From Aquimonas sp964586455 (GTDB taxonomy: Bacteria; Pseudomonadota; Gammaproteobacteria; Xanthomonadales; Xanthomonadaceae), in contig CAZPHV010000019.1 in the NCBI GenBank assembly GCA_964586455.1, forward strand, positions 1-64,000: a DNA stretch of 64,000 nt, given 5' to 3'. A program made the translations under genes and the position numbers. The notes under the pieces are model-generated. The model was given only the letters and a program-made list of their open reading frames with translations. It ran no database searches and had not been told where the DNA came from. Shown one piece after another: positions 7,582 through 16,115 of this stretch; position 1 is the stretch's first letter, and the number at the start of each line of letters is the position of its first letter.

Positions 7582-10500
7582 ATGTTCAATCTCCTGATCC
7601 AGACAGCGGTTCGATTCCGCTGGGCGGTGGTGTTTCTCGCCGCGCTCATCGCCTGCGTGGGCGTCTACGAGCTCAACCGGTTGCCGATCGACGCGGTGCC
7701 GGACATTACCAACCGCCAGGTGCAGATCAACACCATCGCGCCGTCGCTCGCGCCCGGGCAGATCGAGCGCCAGGTCACGTTTCCGCTTGAGACGGCGCTT
7801 GCCGGCATCCCCGGCCTCACCAGCACCCGGTCGCTGTCGCGCAACGGCTTCTCGCAGGTCACCGCAATCTTCACCGACGACACCGACATCTACTTCGCCC
7901 GGCAACAGGTCGCCGAGCGCATGCGCGAGGTCGAAGACGACTTGCCCGACGGTGCCAGTCCGATGATGTCGCCGGTGACGACGGGGCTCGGCGAGGTGCT
8001 GATGTGGACGGTCGACTACGTTCCCTTCGATGCCGCCACCGCCGTGTCGGACAGCACCCCAGGCTGGCAGACCGACCAGAGTTACGTGACGGCCGAGGGC
8101 GAGCGCTTGGTCAGTGCAGAAGAGCGTGCCACCTACCTGCGTACCGTGCAGGACTGGATCGTGGCGCCGCAGATGCGCTCGACCCCTGGACTTGCCGGCG
8201 TGGACACCATCGGCGGGTACGTCAAGGAATACGCCGTGCGCCCGGACCCCGCGCGCTTGGCGGCGTATGGCCTTGGACTCAAAGATCTGGTGACCGCGCT
8301 CGAGCGCGCAAACGTGCAGTCCGGCGCCGGATTCGTCGAACGTGCCGGGGAAGGGCTCATCGTTCGCACCGACGCGCTGGCACAGACCGCCGAGGATCTT
8401 GCGCAAGCACCCGTCGCCAAGCGCGACGGTCTCGTGATCCGCGTCGCCGATGTCAGTAGCGTTGGCATCGGCCGCGCCCCCCGTTTGGGGGGTGCAACCC
8501 GCGACGGGCACGAGGCGGTGCTAGGCACGGCGCTGATGATCGCCGGCGGCAACAGCCGCACGGTCGCGCAGGCGGCCGCGGAACGACTGGCGGTGGTCAA
8601 CCGCTCGCTGCCCAAGCACATCGCGGCGCAAACCGTGCTCGATCGCAGCGATCTCGTGAATGCGACGATCAAGACGGTGGCGAAGAACCTCACCGAAGGC
8701 GCGTTGCTGGTGGTGGTCGTGCTGTTCCTGCTGCTCGGCAACTTCCGCGCGGCCGCGATCACCGCGCTCGTGATCCCACTGTCGTTCCTGTTCGCCGTCA
8801 TCGGCATGAACCGGTTCGGCATCAGCGGCAACCTCATGAGCCTGGGTGCGCTGGATTTCGGGATCCTCGTCGACGGCGCGGTCATCGTGATCGAAGCCAC
8901 CCTGCTGATGCTCAGCCGGCAACGCGCCACGCTGGGACGGCCGCTGACCACCGGGGAGCGCCTGGAGGTAGCCATGGCGTCGGCGCGCAAGATGGTGCGT
9001 CCCGCAGCGTTCGGCCAGCTCATCATCCTGCTGGTGTTTGCGCCGATCCTCACGCTGGAAGGCGTCGAAGGCAAAACCTTCCAGCCCATGGCGGCCACCT
9101 TCATGCTCGCGCTCATCGGTGCGTTTCTTTTTTCGTTCACCGTCGTCCCCGCGCTGGCCGCGCTACTGGTGCGCGATCCGGCGCCTTCAAAAGACGATCA
9201 CGACGGCGAGCACGAGACGCGCGCATTGCGTGCCGTGCGCCGACGCCTGGAGCCGATCATCCGCGGCGCTGTGGCGCGGCCGCTGGCCGTGGCGCTGTCC
9301 GCTATCGCACTGTTGATCGCCGGCGCGTTGGCGTACGCGTCGCTCGGGCGCGAGTTCATGCCCACGCTCGACGAGGGCAATCTCGCGATGCAGGCCCTGC
9401 GCGTGCCGTCGGCCTCGCTGGAGCAGTCGCTCTCGATGCAAATGGGGCTCGAACGTGCGATCGCCGCCGAACCCGAAGTCGCCACCGTCTTCTCCCGCAC
9501 GGGCACCGCGGAGGCGGCCATCGATCCGATGCCGCAGAACATCTCCGACACCGTGATCGTGCTCAAGCCGCGCGATGACTGGCCCACACCGTCGCTTGGC
9601 AAGGACGAACTCATCGAACGGCTGGAATCAATCGTGTCGCTACAGATTGGCAACGCGTTTGAATTCAGCCAGCCGATCGAGCTGCGTTTCAACGAACTGA
9701 TCTCCGGTGTCCGCACCGATCTTGCCGTCATGGTGTACGGCGATGACTTCGACCAACTGCAGGCGGTGGCCGAACGGATTGCCCAGGCCTTGCGTGGCGT
9801 GACCGGCGCCGCCGACGTGCGCGTGGAGCAGGTGACCGGCCTGCCAACGCTGACCGTGCGTGTCGACCATGCGGCCGCCGCGCAATACGGGCTGACCGCC
9901 GCCGATGTGAGCGAAGCGTTGTCCACCGGCATCGGCGGCACCGCCGCCGGCGTCATCTTCGAGGGCGACCGGCGCTTCGATGTCGTGGTCCGCATGGAGG
10001 ACGATGCCCGCAACGATCCCGCGCAGCTCGCGGCCTTGCCCATCGCCGCGCCCGATGGCGCGATCGTGCCGTTGTCGTCGGTCGCACGCATCGAGGTGAG
10101 CGAGGGGCCCAACCAGATCAGCCGCAGCAACGGCAGCCGCCGCGTGGTGGTGCAAGCCAATGTGCGCGGGCGCGATCTGGGCGGGTTCGTGACGCAGGCG
10201 CAGGCCGATGTCGAACAGGTTGCGCTGCCCGCCGGGGTCTACCTCACTTGGGGTGGCCAGTTCGAGAACCTGCAGCGTGCCGAACAACGCCTGCTGCTCG
10301 TGATCCCGGTGGTGTTTCTGCTGATCGGCAGCCTGCTGTACATGGCCTTGGGCAGCGTGCGGGAAGCCGCACTCGTCTTCCTGTGTGTGCCGCTGGCACT
10401 CGTGGGTGGCGCTTTTGCGCTCTGGCTGCGGGACATGCCGTTCTCGGTGTCGGCCGCGGTCGGTTTCATTGCGGTCTCGGGGGTGGCGACGTTGAACGGC

Positions 10501-10791
10501 CTGGTCCTCATGCAGGCCATCCGCGAACGCGCAGACGCCGGCGACGCCCCACTGGAAGCGGCCGCCGCCGGCGCCGCGAGCCGGCTGCGCGCCGTGTTGA
10601 CCACTGCGCTTGTGGCCATCGTCGGATTCATTCCGATGGCGATCGCGCACGGCGCCGGTGCCGAAGTGCAGAAACCGCTGGCGACGGTGGTGATCGGCGG
10701 CCTGATCACGGCGACGGTGCTGACGCTGCTGGTGCTGCCGACGTTTGCTGGACGGCTTGCCGCGAGGAACCGTGAGGCTGCGGCCCAATGA
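7582..10791 (+). CDS. czcA: heavy-metal RND efflux pump, CzcA type
   Basis: 1069 residues, the normal HME-RND length. The start chosen is the ATG at 7582 (MFNLLIQTAVRFRWAVV), where the family begins, although the frame extends much farther upstream. Twelve membrane helices and two large periplasmic loops are apparent. The TM4 motif DFGILVDGAVIVIE (from about residue 426) has the paired Asp of the proton relay in the form seen in CzcA (Zn/Co/Cd) rather than CusA. It takes metal from periplasm and cytoplasm in antiport with protons. It is the third gene of czcCBA, with the P1B-4 ATPase gene 50 bases downstream. Confidence 0.92.
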   Translation: MFNLLIQTAVRFRWAVVFLAALIACVGVYELNRLPIDAVPDITNRQVQINTIAPSLAPGQIERQVTFPLETALAGIPGLTSTRSLSRNGFSQVTAIFTDDTDIYFARQQVAERMREVEDDLPDGASPMMSPVTTGLGEVLMWTVDYVPFDAATAVSDSTPGWQTDQSYVTAEGERLVSAEERATYLRTVQDWIVAPQMRSTPGLAGVDTIGGYVKEYAVRPDPARLAAYGLGLKDLVTALERANVQSGAGFVERAGEGLIVRTDALAQTAEDLAQAPVAKRDGLVIRVADVSSVGIGRAPRLGGATRDGHEAVLGTALMIAGGNSRTVAQAAAERLAVVNRSLPKHIAAQTVLDRSDLVNATIKTVAKNLTEGALLVVVVLFLLLGNFRAAAITALVIPLSFLFAVIGMNRFGISGNLMSLGALDFGILVDGAVIVIEATLLMLSRQRATLGRPLTTGERLEVAMASARKMVRPAAFGQLIILLVFAPILTLEGVEGKTFQPMAATFMLALIGAFLFSFTVVPALAALLVRDPAPSKDDHDGEHETRALRAVRRRLEPIIRGAVARPLAVALSAIALLIAGALAYASLGREFMPTLDEGNLAMQALRVPSASLEQSLSMQMGLERAIAAEPEVATVFSRTGTAEAAIDPMPQNISDTVIVLKPRDDWPTPSLGKDELIERLESIVSLQIGNAFEFSQPIELRFNELISGVRTDLAVMVYGDDFDQLQAVAERIAQALRGVTGAADVRVEQVTGLPTLTVRVDHAAAAQYGLTAADVSEALSTGIGGTAAGVIFEGDRRFDVVVRMEDDARNDPAQLAALPIAAPDGAIVPLSSVARIEVSEGPNQISRSNGSRRVVVQANVRGRDLGGFVTQAQADVEQVALPAGVYLTWGGQFENLQRAEQRLLLVIPVVFLLIGSLLYMALGSVREAALVFLCVPLALVGGAFALWLRDMPFSVSAAVGFIAVSGVATLNGLVLMQAIRERADAGDAPLEAAAAGAASRLRAVLTTALVAIVGFIPMAIAHGAGAEVQKPLATVVIGGLITATVLTLLVLPTFAGRLAARNREAAAQ

Positions 10792-10842
10792 TCGCCGCAG
10801 CAAGGCTTCGCGGCTCAATCCACGTACCCCACTTCGAAGGAC

Positions 10843-13392
10843 ATGCCGATGACTACGACACTGCGCCTGGATCTCGACGTCCTGCTCCCAGGGCTTCCTG
10901 GTGAGCAGGATGCATGCGTTTCCCGTCTTCTCGACCGACTGCAAGGTCAACCGGGGATCGAGTCGGCGCACGTGCGCACCGACGCGACCGGCCCGACGCA
11001 GGTCTGCATTCACTACGACCCGGACCGCATGCCGTTGGGCCGGATTCGGGAGCTCGCGCAAGCCGCTGGCGCGAGCGTGAGCGAACGCTATGGCCATGTC
11101 ACCTGGAGCGTGACGGGGATCGCGCACGAGCGCCGCGCTAGAACGATCGAAACACGGCTGCGTGAACTTGCAGGCGTGACCGAAGCCCAGGCCAGCGCCG
11201 CCGGCACGGTCCATCTGGAGTTCGACCGAACACTGACCAATGAAGACGCCATTCGCGCGACGCTCGCCGAGCTGCAGGTGTCGGTGGGCGATAACGCATC
11301 CGCACCCACCGTGAGCGAGACCGAGCACAAGCACGACCACCCCAAGGAACGTGCCGAAGGTGCCGCAACTGCAAAAGCGGACAAAGCCCATGCTTACAAA
11401 CCGGGCGAAGAACACGCGCATGCGGGTGTGTTTGGCGCGAACAGCGAGCTGATCTTCGCGCTGCTGTGCGGCGCGTTGTTGGCTGCGGGATTCGCGGTCG
11501 AAAAGCTCGTTGACGCAGCACCGGCATGGCTGCCGCTTGCGGCCTATGTCGGTGCGTACATTTTCGGCGGCTTCTACACCGTGCGCGAAGCCTTCGACAA
11601 CCTTCGCCTCAAACGCTTCGAGATCGACTCGCTGATGCTGGTGGCCGCGGCCGGTGCGGCGGCGTTGGGCTCCTGGGCGGAAGGCGCCTTGCTGCTGTTT
11701 CTTTTCAGCATCGGGCATGCGCTCGAACACTTCGCGATGGGCCGCGCGAAACGCGCCATCGAGGCGCTGGCCGCACTCGCACCGGACACAGCCACCGTCC
11801 GGCGGCACGGTGTCGTCCAGGACGTCGCCGTCGAGCAGCTGGTGGTGGGCGATACCGTGCTGGTGCGCCCCAACGAGCGATTGCCGGCCGATGGTTTCAT
11901 TCTGCTCGGCAACTCGGCCGTCAATCAGGCCCCGGTGACGGGCGAAAGCATGCCGGTCGACAAGCGCCCGGCCGACGATGCGGAACGCGCCCGCCGCAGC
12001 CCGGATGCGATAGACGCGGCCGCCCGCGTCTTTGCCGGCACCATCAACGGTGCCGGCGCACTGGAGGTCGAGGTGACGCGCCCAGCGAACCAGAGCGCGC
12101 TCGCGCGAGTGGTGTCTCTGGTAAGCGAGGCGGAGACGCGCAAATCCCCCACCCAAAGATTCACCGACCGCTTCGAACGGATCTTCGTGCCGGCGGTGCT
12201 CGGCCTCGCGGTGCTCCTGCTGTTTGCCTGGGTCGTGGTGGACGAACCCTTCCGCGACAGCTTCTACCGCGCCATGGCCGTGCTCGTGGCCGCCAGTCCG
12301 TGCGCGTTGGCGATCGCAACACCCAGCGCAGTCTTGGCCGGCATTGCCCGGGCGGCGCGGGGTGGCGTCCTCATCAAGGGTGGCGCACCGCTCGAAGAAC
12401 TGGGTTCGCTGCGTGCCATGGCCTTCGACAAGACCGGCACCCTGACCGAAGGGCGGCCGCGGATCACCGACGTGGTTCCCGTCGACGGCGCCACGGAGGC
12501 GGACTTGCTCGGTGTCGCAGTCGCGGTGGAGTCGCTGAGTGACCATCCGCTCGCGGCCGCCATCGCTCGCGACGGCACGCAGCGGCTGGCCGGCAGCGCG
12601 ATTCCGACCGCAACCGATCTGAGCAACCTCATCGGCCGCGGCGTGACTGCGACGCTGGACGCGCAGACCGTCTGGATCGGCAAGCGTGAAATGTTTGGCG
12701 TCGACGACGTGCCGGCGCTTGGCGCGGCCGCTGCGGAGGCTATCGACCACCTGCGCGAACGCGGCCGCACCACCATGGCGGTGCGCCGCGGCGACCGGGA
12801 CCTGGGTGTCATCGGTTTGCTCGACACGCCACGCGACGGCGCACGCCAAGCCCTGCAGGAACTGCGCGCACTGGGCATCACCCGGATGATCATGCTCTCG
12901 GGCGATCATCAGCGCGTCGCCGATGCGGTCGCGGCAGAGGTCGGGCTCGATGAGGCCTGGGGCGACCTGATGCCCGAAGACAAAGTCAACGCGATTGCCA
13001 AGCTCCGCGCTGACGACAAGGTCGCGATGGTGGGCGACGGCGTCAACGATGCGCCGGCCATGGCCCACGCCAGCGTCGGCATCGCCATGGGCGCGGCGGG
13101 GGCCGATGTCGCGCTCGAAACCGCAGACGTCGCACTCATGGCGGACGACTTGCGGCACCTGCCGTTCGCCGTGGGGTTAAGCCGCCGCACGCGAGCGATC
13201 ATCCGGCAGAACGTCTACGTGAGCCTGGGCATCGTGGCAGTGCTCGTGCCCGCAACCATCTTCGGGCTCGGCATCGGCCCTGCAGTGGCGATCCACGAGG
13301 GCTCCACCCTGCTGGTGGTGTTCAACGCGCTGCGCTTGCTCGCGCTGCGCGATACGTTCAATCAACCACCAAGCAAGTCGACCGCGCCCTAG
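10843..13392 (+). CDS. P1B-4-type metal ATPase, CzcP/CoaT-like
   Basis: 849 residues. Two N-terminal modules (about 1-70 and 80-150) have the length of HMA domains but lack the CxxC metal motif. A His-rich linker follows (EHKHDHPKE..., EEHAHAG). The ATPase core has the TGES loop, SPCALAIATP (about 485), DKTGT (about 529), GDGVNDAPA, and HEGST near 818. The SPC motif in the sixth membrane helix with HEGxT in the last helices marks subclass P1B-4 (Zn, Co, Cd, Fe in various members) and argues against ZntA (CPC). It pumps metal from cytoplasm to periplasm, complementing CzcCBA. It ends just 25 bases before the right insertion junction at 13417. Confidence 0.88.
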   Translation: MPMTTTLRLDLDVLLPGLPGEQDACVSRLLDRLQGQPGIESAHVRTDATGPTQVCIHYDPDRMPLGRIRELAQAAGASVSERYGHVTWSVTGIAHERRARTIETRLRELAGVTEAQASAAGTVHLEFDRTLTNEDAIRATLAELQVSVGDNASAPTVSETEHKHDHPKERAEGAATAKADKAHAYKPGEEHAHAGVFGANSELIFALLCGALLAAGFAVEKLVDAAPAWLPLAAYVGAYIFGGFYTVREAFDNLRLKRFEIDSLMLVAAAGAAALGSWAEGALLLFLFSIGHALEHFAMGRAKRAIEALAALAPDTATVRRHGVVQDVAVEQLVVGDTVLVRPNERLPADGFILLGNSAVNQAPVTGESMPVDKRPADDAERARRSPDAIDAAARVFAGTINGAGALEVEVTRPANQSALARVVSLVSEAETRKSPTQRFTDRFERIFVPAVLGLAVLLLFAWVVVDEPFRDSFYRAMAVLVAASPCALAIATPSAVLAGIARAARGGVLIKGGAPLEELGSLRAMAFDKTGTLTEGRPRITDVVPVDGATEADLLGVAVAVESLSDHPLAAAIARDGTQRLAGSAIPTATDLSNLIGRGVTATLDAQTVWIGKREMFGVDDVPALGAAAAEAIDHLRERGRTTMAVRRGDRDLGVIGLLDTPRDGARQALQELRALGITRMIMLSGDHQRVADAVAAEVGLDEAWGDLMPEDKVNAIAKLRADDKVAMVGDGVNDAPAMAHASVGIAMGAAGADVALETADVALMADDLRHLPFAVGLSRRTRAIIRQNVYVSLGIVAVLVPATIFGLGIGPAVAIHEGSTLLVVFNALRLLALRDTFNQPPSKSTAP

Positions 13393-13417
13393 ACGGCCCA
13401 CCCTACCGTGGTCTGCA

Positions 13418-13927
13418 ATGAAGCAGAGCAACGGCGGCTTCGAGCACAGCTACAACGCACAGACCGCCGTCGATGCGGAGCGCCAGATCATCATCGCGGC
13501 GGAGCTGACCGCGTGCGCTGCCGACAGTGGTGAACTGCCGTCGATGGTGGGGGCGGTGGAACGCACGGTGGGCGCGTTGCCGCAGACGGTTCTGGCGGAT
13601 GCGGGATATCGCAGCGAAGCAGCGCTCGCGGCGCTGGCGGAGACACCGTTGGAGGTCATCGTGGCACTGGGCCGCGAAGGCCGGGAGCAGGCGCACGTGG
13701 ATGCCGGGAAGTACCCGCACACCGCGCAGATGGCAGAACGGCTGAAGAGTCAGGAAAGCCAAGCGGCCTACCGGCGCCGCAAGGCCATCGTCGAAGCGCC
13801 CAACGGCTGGATCAAATCGGTGCTCGGATTCCGCCAGTTCAGCCTGCGTGGTTTGGAGAAGGTGCGAGCTGAATGGAGGCTGGTGTGCTTGGCGATGAAT
13901 CTGCGACGGATGGCGGCTTGGGCATGA
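13418..13927 (+). pseudogene. IS1182-family transposase, C-terminal half
   Basis: 169 residues from 13418, beginning MKQSNGGFEHSYNAQTAVDA, the part that normally follows SRIM in IS1182 transposases. It includes the second catalytic Asp region (VLADAGYRSEAAL) and the Glu region (RRRKAIVEAPNGWIKSVLGF), and ends MNLRRMAAWA. The ATG here equals the last codon of the N-terminal half at 701-703. It could be translated by chance from that Met, but it lacks the first catalytic Asp and cannot transpose alone. A spliced-out precursor would have been an intact gene. Confidence 0.85.
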
Positions 13928-14245
13928 GCGAAGGGCAGGCCCAGGGCCTGCAGTCAGCGCCACACCCTCCAACGCGATTCATCGCGCCCTGCACTCAAGA
14001 CCCGCCCCTGCAACGCGCTGCATTCCAGTCGATCAGCAACGGGGCCTCCAACACGTGTCGCCGCTGCGCCGATTCCTCTGCCGCGCAGGCTCCTAGGTGT
14101 CGGTTGTGGCCCGCGCGCTTCGCCTGGCCGGGTCGGCTCCGGTTTCGGCGACACCGAAAGCGGCCTACCGGTCCAGTCACCCGATCTGCCCGGGGGATTG
14201 ATCTGGATCAGTTGCATCTGACCGAGCAAAAGGTAACCTCAAGCC
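13928..14245. other. gene-free stretch: IS1182 right end and cus upstream region
   Basis: About 318 bases without a convincing gene. The left part should hold the right terminal repeat of the interrupted insertion sequence, but its partner end lies outside the window, so I cannot define it. The right part precedes the small exported protein at 14246 and must hold the promoter of the Cus-type operon. No MerR-type 19 bp spacer or clear copper-box palindrome is evident. Confidence 0.5.
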
Positions 14246-14665
14246 ATGATCCGCCGTCGTCACCGTAGCTGGTTGCAGCGCGCCGCCCTCCTCGCGATGG
14301 CGGCGCTGCTCTGGTCCCAGTTCGCGCTGGCCGGTCATGGCGGTTGCCTGGATCTCCCGGGAGCGACCACCGCAGACGCGGCTGACGCTTACGCCCAACA
14401 CGACCCCAACCACGGCTGTGACGCCGATCTTCCCTCAGCGGACACGGCGCTGTGTGCCGCACATTGCAGCGAAGGGGGCATTTCGGCTGACAGCAGTCGC
14501 ATCCCCCCGGTGCCACCGCTTATTGTCGGTGCGTGGCTCTCCTGGTTCGCGGTCGCTCAGACCGCAGACGCCGGTCCCGGGGTTTCGTCTGCATGGGTGG
14601 ATGCACCACCCAGGCCCGCCTGGCACCGCCCCACCGCCCATCCAGCGGCTCTCCTGCTGATCTGA
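14246..14665 (+). CDS. small exported Cys/His protein preceding the Cus-type operon
   Basis: 139 residues with a signal peptide (RAALLAMAALLWSQFALAG), then cysteines in CLDLPG, HGCDAD and LCAAHC, and a Pro-rich tail ending in a hydrophobic stretch. I recognise no named family. Its size, position directly before a TolC-type gene and Cys/His content recall the CzcI-like protein at 4646 and other small periplasmic proteins heading metal-RND operons. A role in metal binding or signalling in the periplasm is inference. Confidence 0.65.
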   Translation: MIRRRHRSWLQRAALLAMAALLWSQFALAGHGGCLDLPGATTADAADAYAQHDPNHGCDADLPSADTALCAAHCSEGGISADSSRIPPVPPLIVGAWLSWFAVAQTADAGPGVSSAWVDAPPRPAWHRPTAHPAALLLI

Positions 14666-14792
14666 TGCCCGAACGCTGACTGCTCCGCACGCCTCTGTGC
14701 GGCGCAGTGCTGTGCGTTCGTGCCGTGCGCGTCACGGCATGTGTTCTGCCTCGTCCGAGCGACCTGCGTCGCGTCGGCCCAAGGACACTGAT

Positions 14793-16115
14793 ATGGCATC
14801 CCTGTTCGACCCGATGCAGGCCAGGCGCCTGCACCCTTACCCGCTGTTCCGCCGTCGGCCACTGCTCCGGCACCTGCTTGCCTGCGTGTTCGCCGGCGGC
14901 TTGTGGACGCTGGCGCTGCCCGCGACCGCCGCCGAACCCATCCCGGGGCACAGCCTCGAGTCGATCCGCACCTGGGTTCTGGAACACAACCCCGAGCTGC
15001 GGGCCATGGACTTCGAAACCCAGGCCGCCGAAGCGAGGATCCTTCCCGCAGGTGCCCTGCCCGATCCGATGGCCTCGGTTGGATTCCGCGGCCTCGATCC
15101 GGACAAGCCCTGGCGCACCGCCGGTGCCGAGCGCGAGGTGAACTACGCGCTGCGCCAGCGCTTCCCGCTCTGGGGCAAGCGTGGTCTGGCGCGGACCGCG
15201 GCCAGCCAGGACGCGGTCGCGGTCGGGCTTGACCGCATCACCGCGGCGCGCGACCTGCTGGCAGAGGCTGAAGCGGCGTACGTGCGCTACTGGCATGCCG
15301 ATCAGGCCGTGGCCGTGCTCGACCGCCGCATCGCCCTGCTCCGGCAGGTCGAGGAAATAGCCGGCGTGCGCTACGCCCTGGGTCGCGCGGCGCAGCAGGA
15401 TGCCATCCGCGCCCAGGTCGAGCAGACCAGCCTACAGCGCGAGCGGATCGAACGCCTCGCGACCAAGCAGGAGGCGGCCGCCACCTTGAACGCGGTGCTG
15501 GGGCGCCGGTCCGATGCACCGCTGGCGACTCCCGGCGAGGCGCCGCGCCTCGCCGTCCACAGCGCCTCGCTTGCCGAGGCACTGGATGACGCCGATGCGC
15601 ATCCCGCGGTGCGCTCGCAGCAGGCCCGCGCCGAGGCGGCGCGCACGAACGTGGTGCTGCAGCGTCGCAACCGCTTTCCGGACATCACCCTGGGCGTGGG
15701 TGCGATGCAGCTCGGCAACGGCCTCGAAAGCACCGAGCTGATGCTCGAGGTCGAGATCCCGTTCCAGCAGCGCGCCCGCCGCGAACGCGAGCGCGAGTCG
15801 CGCCTGCTCGAAGACGCGGCGCTGGCCCGCCGAGACGCCACGCTGCGGGCCGTCGAGGAACGCGGCGCTTCCGCCTGGTCGCAGTGGACCAGCGCACGCG
15901 AGCGCCGCGCGCTGGTCGAGAACACGCTGATGCCGCAGGCCGACGCCACCTGGCAGTCCGCACTGGCCAGCTACCAGGTCGGCGAAGTCGACTTCGGGAC
16001 GCTGCTGGAAGCACTCAATGAATGGCAGGGCGCCGACCTCGCACGGGTCGATGCACTGCGTGACGAACTGTTGGGCGCCGCCGCCGTGCGCGCCATCGAA
16101 GGAGATATCCGATGA
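14793..16115 (+). CDS. cusC: outer-membrane factor of Cus-type Cu/Ag efflux (TolC family)
   Basis: 440 residues from ATG 14793, chosen because AAGGACA lies 6-12 bases upstream. An in-frame GTG at 14697 would add 32 residues with no signal-like character. A signal peptide spans about 20-45 (LRHLLACVFAGGLWTLALPATAAE), then two OEP domains with long heptad-rich helices. It overlaps the adaptor gene by ATGA (16112-16115). In the inferred complex it forms the outer-membrane duct of the CusCBA copper/silver pump. The sequence resembles the generic TolC-family proteins of such operons more than E. coli CusC, so the symbol rests on context. Confidence 0.8.
   Translation: MASLFDPMQARRLHPYPLFRRRPLLRHLLACVFAGGLWTLALPATAAEPIPGHSLESIRTWVLEHNPELRAMDFETQAAEARILPAGALPDPMASVGFRGLDPDKPWRTAGAEREVNYALRQRFPLWGKRGLARTAASQDAVAVGLDRITAARDLLAEAEAAYVRYWHADQAVAVLDRRIALLRQVEEIAGVRYALGRAAQQDAIRAQVEQTSLQRERIERLATKQEAAATLNAVLGRRSDAPLATPGEAPRLAVHSASLAEALDDADAHPAVRSQQARAEAARTNVVLQRRNRFPDITLGVGAMQLGNGLESTELMLEVEIPFQQRARRERERESRLLEDAALARRDATLRAVEERGASAWSQWTSARERRALVENTLMPQADATWQSALASYQVGEVDFGTLLEALNEWQGADLARVDALRDELLGAAAVRAIEGDIR

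Larger units (their letters stand above)
704..13417. mobile_element. 12.7 kb Cd/Zn/Co resistance block inserted in a transposase gene
   Basis: This segment separates two exactly complementary halves of one IS1182 transposase gene. An ATG triplet lies on each side (701-703 and 13418-13420), which could be a 3 bp target duplication or chance. I see no terminal inverted repeats at 704 or 13417. The left end begins inside an FRG-domain gene, and a second broken gene start (NYN-type) lies at 1755. The block therefore carries older junctions of its own. Its cargo runs from the MerR regulator at 1863 to the P-type ATPase ending at 13392. No transposase or recombinase of its own is recognisable inside, so the mechanism of entry is unknown. 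Confidence 0.7.

Noticed and set aside
9640..13158. 1172-codon open frame on the minus strand across czcA and the P-type ATPase gene
   Set aside because: It is antisense to two certain genes, is rich in His, Arg, Gly and Gln without any domain, and reflects high GC at third positions.
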